A DNA stretch of 16,063 nt from Anaerolineae bacterium CG2_30_64_16 (GTDB taxonomy: Bacteria > Chloroflexota > Anaerolineae > CG2-30-64-16): NCBI GenBank assembly GCA_001871755.1, contig MNXL01000007.1, positions 1-16,063 of the forward strand, in the 5' to 3' direction. Of the stretch, positions 13,890 through 16,063 are shown piece by piece; position 1 is the stretch's first letter, and the number at the start of each line of letters is the position of its first letter. The notes under the pieces are model-generated. The model was not told the origin of the DNA, did no database searches, and saw only the letters and a program-made list of their open reading frames with translations. The position numbers were made by a program, and so were the translations under genes.

Positions 13890-14954
13890 TTACGTCGTCA
13901 TGTGTTGAAGGTCCGGTCGTAGCAACAGCCCCGGCGCCGCCAACGCCAGAATCAGCAACCCCAGGGCCGGCTGGAAGGTCGGCCAGGGGGAATAGGGCGG
14001 ATACGGGTAGAAGAACAGCCAATCGCCGCGCGCCAGCCAGGCGACCAGCCAACCGAGCGCGGCCAATGCGCTGACGACCAGCACGACGCGATCGCCGCGC
14101 TCCCACCGCCAGCGCCGGTATCGGGTGCGTCGCACGCGGCGCCCCTGATCCCAGAAGGCCCAGATCAGCGCGCCCCCGCCGACGGCCAGCAAGAGGCCGA
14201 CCAGGACCCGGTGTCCCGGCCAGAATCCGAGGCCCGCAAACCCGGCCCCCAGCGCGCCCAACCCCACCAGAATGGCCAGTTGTTCGGCGATGCGCTGCCT
14301 GGCGCTGGCCGCGAGCACCTGGCCGCCAAACCCACGCGCCTCCATCGATTCGGCCAACTGCATCGCCCGCTCTAACGCTGTCACCAGCAGCGGCATGATC
14401 AGAGGCAGCAGATCGCGCACGCCACGCAGTCGGTGCCCGCGCACCTGTTGCGCCTCGCGGATCGCCTGCCATGAAGCCACCATCTGCGGCACGAACGCCA
14501 CCGCGATGGCCGTGACGACGCCGGCCTGGTAGATAAAACCGGGGGTCATGCGCAACAATCGGCCCTGGTCCACCGCCACGTTGAACACCGCGAAGACGAG
14601 CAGCAGGGCCAGCAGCGAAAGTCCCCCGGTCAATCCGTAGATCAACGCTTCACCGGTGATAGGGCCACCGATCACCGGCCAGCTCGCGGGCAGGCGAAAC
14701 AGCACGATCTCACCGTGATGCGCGGTCAGGGCGATGAAGGGGATCGTCAACAGCCACAAGAACGCGCCGAACCGGACAAAGGCGCCCCAGCTCTTCGCCA
14801 GCGCGCTCCGCCGCCCCAAGGCCAGATAGCTCACTGCGGCCGCCAGCAGGGTCAGACACAGATAGAAAGGGTTACGCGTAGAAAGCGCCGGCAGCAAGGC
14901 GGCAGCCAGCCAGGCGGACCAGGCCACGGGGTGGAAAGTGTCGTTTGACGGCAT
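13890..14954 (-). CDS. ecfT: ECF transporter transmembrane coupling subunit EcfT
   Basis: A 354-residue membrane protein that couples ATPase motion to the S-component. Hydrophobic segments near 10-30, 30-48, 57-78, 103-127 and 143-162 precede the two cytoplasmic coupling helices. These carry the expected Arg-Gly motifs: QQVRGHRLRG (169-178) and MEARGFG (204-210). Further membrane segments form a C-terminal extension (about 225-350) with a basic loop (RRVRRTRYRRWRWER) between them, longer than the usual 260-residue EcfT. ATG 14954 (MPSNDTFHPVAW) is preferred; the frame extends to a GTG at 15023, but that extra stretch is repeat-rich spacer. Neither start has a clear ribosome-binding site. It sits between the surface protein and ecfA genes on the same strand. 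Confidence 0.9.
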   Translation of the reverse strand: MPSNDTFHPVAWSAWLAAALLPALSTRNPFYLCLTLLAAAVSYLALGRRSALAKSWGAFVRFGAFLWLLTIPFIALTAHHGEIVLFRLPASWPVIGGPITGEALIYGLTGGLSLLALLLVFAVFNVAVDQGRLLRMTPGFIYQAGVVTAIAVAFVPQMVASWQAIREAQQVRGHRLRGVRDLLPLIMPLLVTALERAMQLAESMEARGFGGQVLAASARQRIAEQLAILVGLGALGAGFAGLGFWPGHRVLVGLLLAVGGGALIWAFWDQGRRVRRTRYRRWRWERGDRVVLVVSALAALGWLVAWLARGDWLFFYPYPPYSPWPTFQPALGLLILALAAPGLLLRPDLQHMTT

Positions 14955-15065
14955 GTGTGTGTGTTGTGTTGCGTGTTTCGTACGGCGTATTCCGTAATCC
15001 GTCGTTCCCGGGCGATGCCTCACGCCCGCAGTGCACAGTACGCAATACGCAGTACGTCCCCCACC
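14955..15065. repeat. Spacer with CGTATT/GTACGC-type degenerate repeats
   Basis: The 111-bp spacer holds CGTACGGCGTATTCCGTAAT (14980-14999) and GTACGCAATACGCAGTACG (15039-15057), shuffled variants of a TACGCAxTACG unit, plus a GT-rich stretch (14955-14974) next to the ecfT start. Such tracts are familiar in Chloroflexota intergenic DNA. Confidence 0.6.
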
Positions 15066-16063
15066 TCAACCCTCTCGTCCTACCTGCGCCCGTCGCCGCG
15101 TCACTACAAAACCGGCGACCAACAGCAGCGCGGCGGTGAAGAGGCAAGATGCGTAGCCCGGCAACAAGGCAGGGCTGAAATGGCGGTCTGGTGGCACGTA
15201 GTCGGCGGCGTCACCATGCCCCTCACCGACCTGCTGCGCCGGGGCGCCCGAGCTGCGCAGGCCGTTCGAGCCAGTCGCCGGTACGCGCGCCAGCAAGATC
15301 GGCGTAGAGGTTGGGCGGCCAGTCAGGCCCAGCGCCTGCCTGGACATGGGGGTGGCCGTAGGAATGGCCGTGGGCAAAGCCACAGCCGGCTGTGTGACGG
15401 TCGCACTGAGGAGCTCAATGGGCTGGCGTGATGGACTCGGCGCAACCGCCTCGGCGTCGGCGGCCTGGGCCTGCGCCACAGGGACGCGCACCAACCCACC
15501 ACGCGCCGGCGCGGGTTCGGGCGCGGGCGGCGATGCGGTCACCACGTCTGCGGATAAGGCGGTCGGCGCCGCGGTGGCTGCGTTGGCCGGTGCGGGTGAC
15601 TGGGGTGTGGCCGGGCCAGGCGTGGCCGGGCCAGGCGCAGAGGGCGTCGAGGGGGCCGGCAGCGTAGTCGGTGAGGCCACGTCGACCGCAAGCGCGCGCG
15701 TCGTCTGCCCCGCGGCATTGGTCGCGACCAGGGTGTAGCGTTGCGTCGCGGCCGGACACACCTCGCGGCGATCCTGGGCCAGGACCGCCTCCCCGTTCAA
15801 GGTCACCCGGTCAGCGTCCCAGGTGATCCATTTCAAGACCGCGCACGCACCGGATTCCAACGCGGTCGCGCTGGTCTCGAATCGGACGTCCGGCGCTTTG
15901 GCCGGCGGGATTGGCGTGGACGTCGGCGTGGGGGTCGGGGGCACGCGGGTAGCCGTCGCGGTCGGGGTGGGCGTGGCGGTCGGCGGGACGCAAATGTCAG
16001 AGAAAGCTACCTGGGGCGGCTGAGTGCCGCTGTTACCGAAGGAGCCCGGCCCCCAGGACCAGC
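15066..16063 (-). CDS. Cell-surface protein with Ig-like domain, Pro/Thr-rich stalk and C-terminal membrane anchor (5' end outside window)
   Basis: The minus-strand frame is open from the window edge to the stop at 15066-15068, giving 331 visible residues; a GTG at 15944 lies inside the frame and is not taken as the start. Order: a short Gly/Ser/Trp segment (WSWGPGSFGNSGTT), a Thr/Pro linker (PPTATPTPTATAT), then an Ig-like beta domain (about 58-123) with the pattern GACAVLKW ... EVCPAATQRYTLVATN and one likely disulfide. A long Ala/Pro/Thr/Ser stalk follows with PGPAT repeats. A single C-terminal transmembrane helix (LFTAALLLVAGFVVTRRR) with a basic stop-transfer tail anchors it outward. It precedes the ECF genes on the same strand and could present or capture the ligand, but no ligand domain is visible in this part. 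Confidence 0.8.
   Translation of the reverse strand, partial: WSWGPGSFGNSGTQPPQVAFSDICVPPTATPTPTATATRVPPTPTPTSTPIPPAKAPDVRFETSATALESGACAVLKWITWDADRVTLNGEAVLAQDRREVCPAATQRYTLVATNAAGQTTRALAVDVASPTTLPAPSTPSAPGPATPGPATPQSPAPANAATAAPTALSADVVTASPPAPEPAPARGGLVRVPVAQAQAADAEAVAPSPSRQPIELLSATVTQPAVALPTAIPTATPMSRQALGLTGRPTSTPILLARVPATGSNGLRSSGAPAQQVGEGHGDAADYVPPDRHFSPALLPGYASCLFTAALLLVAGFVVTRRRAQVGREG
15607..15636. repeat. In-frame 15-bp tandem duplication (PGPAT x2) in the surface-protein stalk
   Basis: GTGGCCGGGCCAGGC occurs twice without mismatch at 15607-15621 and 15622-15636. On the coding strand it adds one pentapeptide unit to the stalk, so copy changes would keep the frame. Confidence 0.9.

Overview
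The window looks like a piece of a high-GC Chloroflexota (probably Anaerolineae-grade) chromosome. This is an inference from several things: Thr/Pro-rich 'PTATPTPT' surface-protein linkers, an ECF transporter operon with a double-ATPase subunit, a PEP synthase-like N-domain protein, a cobalamin-binding MerR regulator, and spacers filled with short degenerate tandem repeats. No mobile element, CRISPR array, rRNA or tRNA was seen.

Layout. (1) 1-771 (-): start of a GT4-type glycosyltransferase, cut by the window edge. A shared upstream region with two divergent sigma70-like promoters separates it from 1099-1893 (+), a slipin/stomatin protein, followed by a ComEA-like SLBB + helix-hairpin-helix protein (1974-2594) and a strong terminator. 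(2) 2809-7877 (-): nitroreductase-fold protein, pRiA4b ORF-3-like protein, cytoplasmic GH13 alpha-amylase-family enzyme, and a 778-aa protein with only the ATP-binding N-domain of PEP synthase/PPDK. The spacer upstream of this last gene carries three tandem AGTATACY octamers and overlapping hairpins. (3) 8066-9836 (-): a two-gene operon, CooC-like Ni-insertase ATPase then a CarH/LitR-like MerR + B12-binding regulator, driven by a promoter at 9883-9911. (4) 10107-11156 (+): selD, itself a selenoprotein. Its catalytic position is an in-frame UGA (10158-10160) followed at once by a SECIS-like hairpin, and it sits behind a perfect-consensus TTGACA-17-TATAAT promoter. A plain ORF finder truncates it and loses the active site. 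(5) 11125-16063 (-): surface/Ig-like protein (partial), EcfT, fused EcfA, and an S-component, i.e. a complete ECF vitamin transporter. Its S-component resembles cobalamin/CbrT-type proteins, but the substrate is not proven.

How the genes may fit together (inference). Several genes point to an anaerobic, cofactor-heavy lifestyle: a CooC maturase (nickel enzymes of the CODH/ACS type), selenophosphate synthesis (selenoproteins such as formate dehydrogenase), a B12-sensing transcription factor, and an ECF importer that could supply the B12. The most noteworthy items are the Sec-containing SelD, the B12-photoreceptor-like regulator with its intact ligand set next to CooC, the AGTATACY operator-like array, and the simple-sequence tracts in every junction of the ECF operon.
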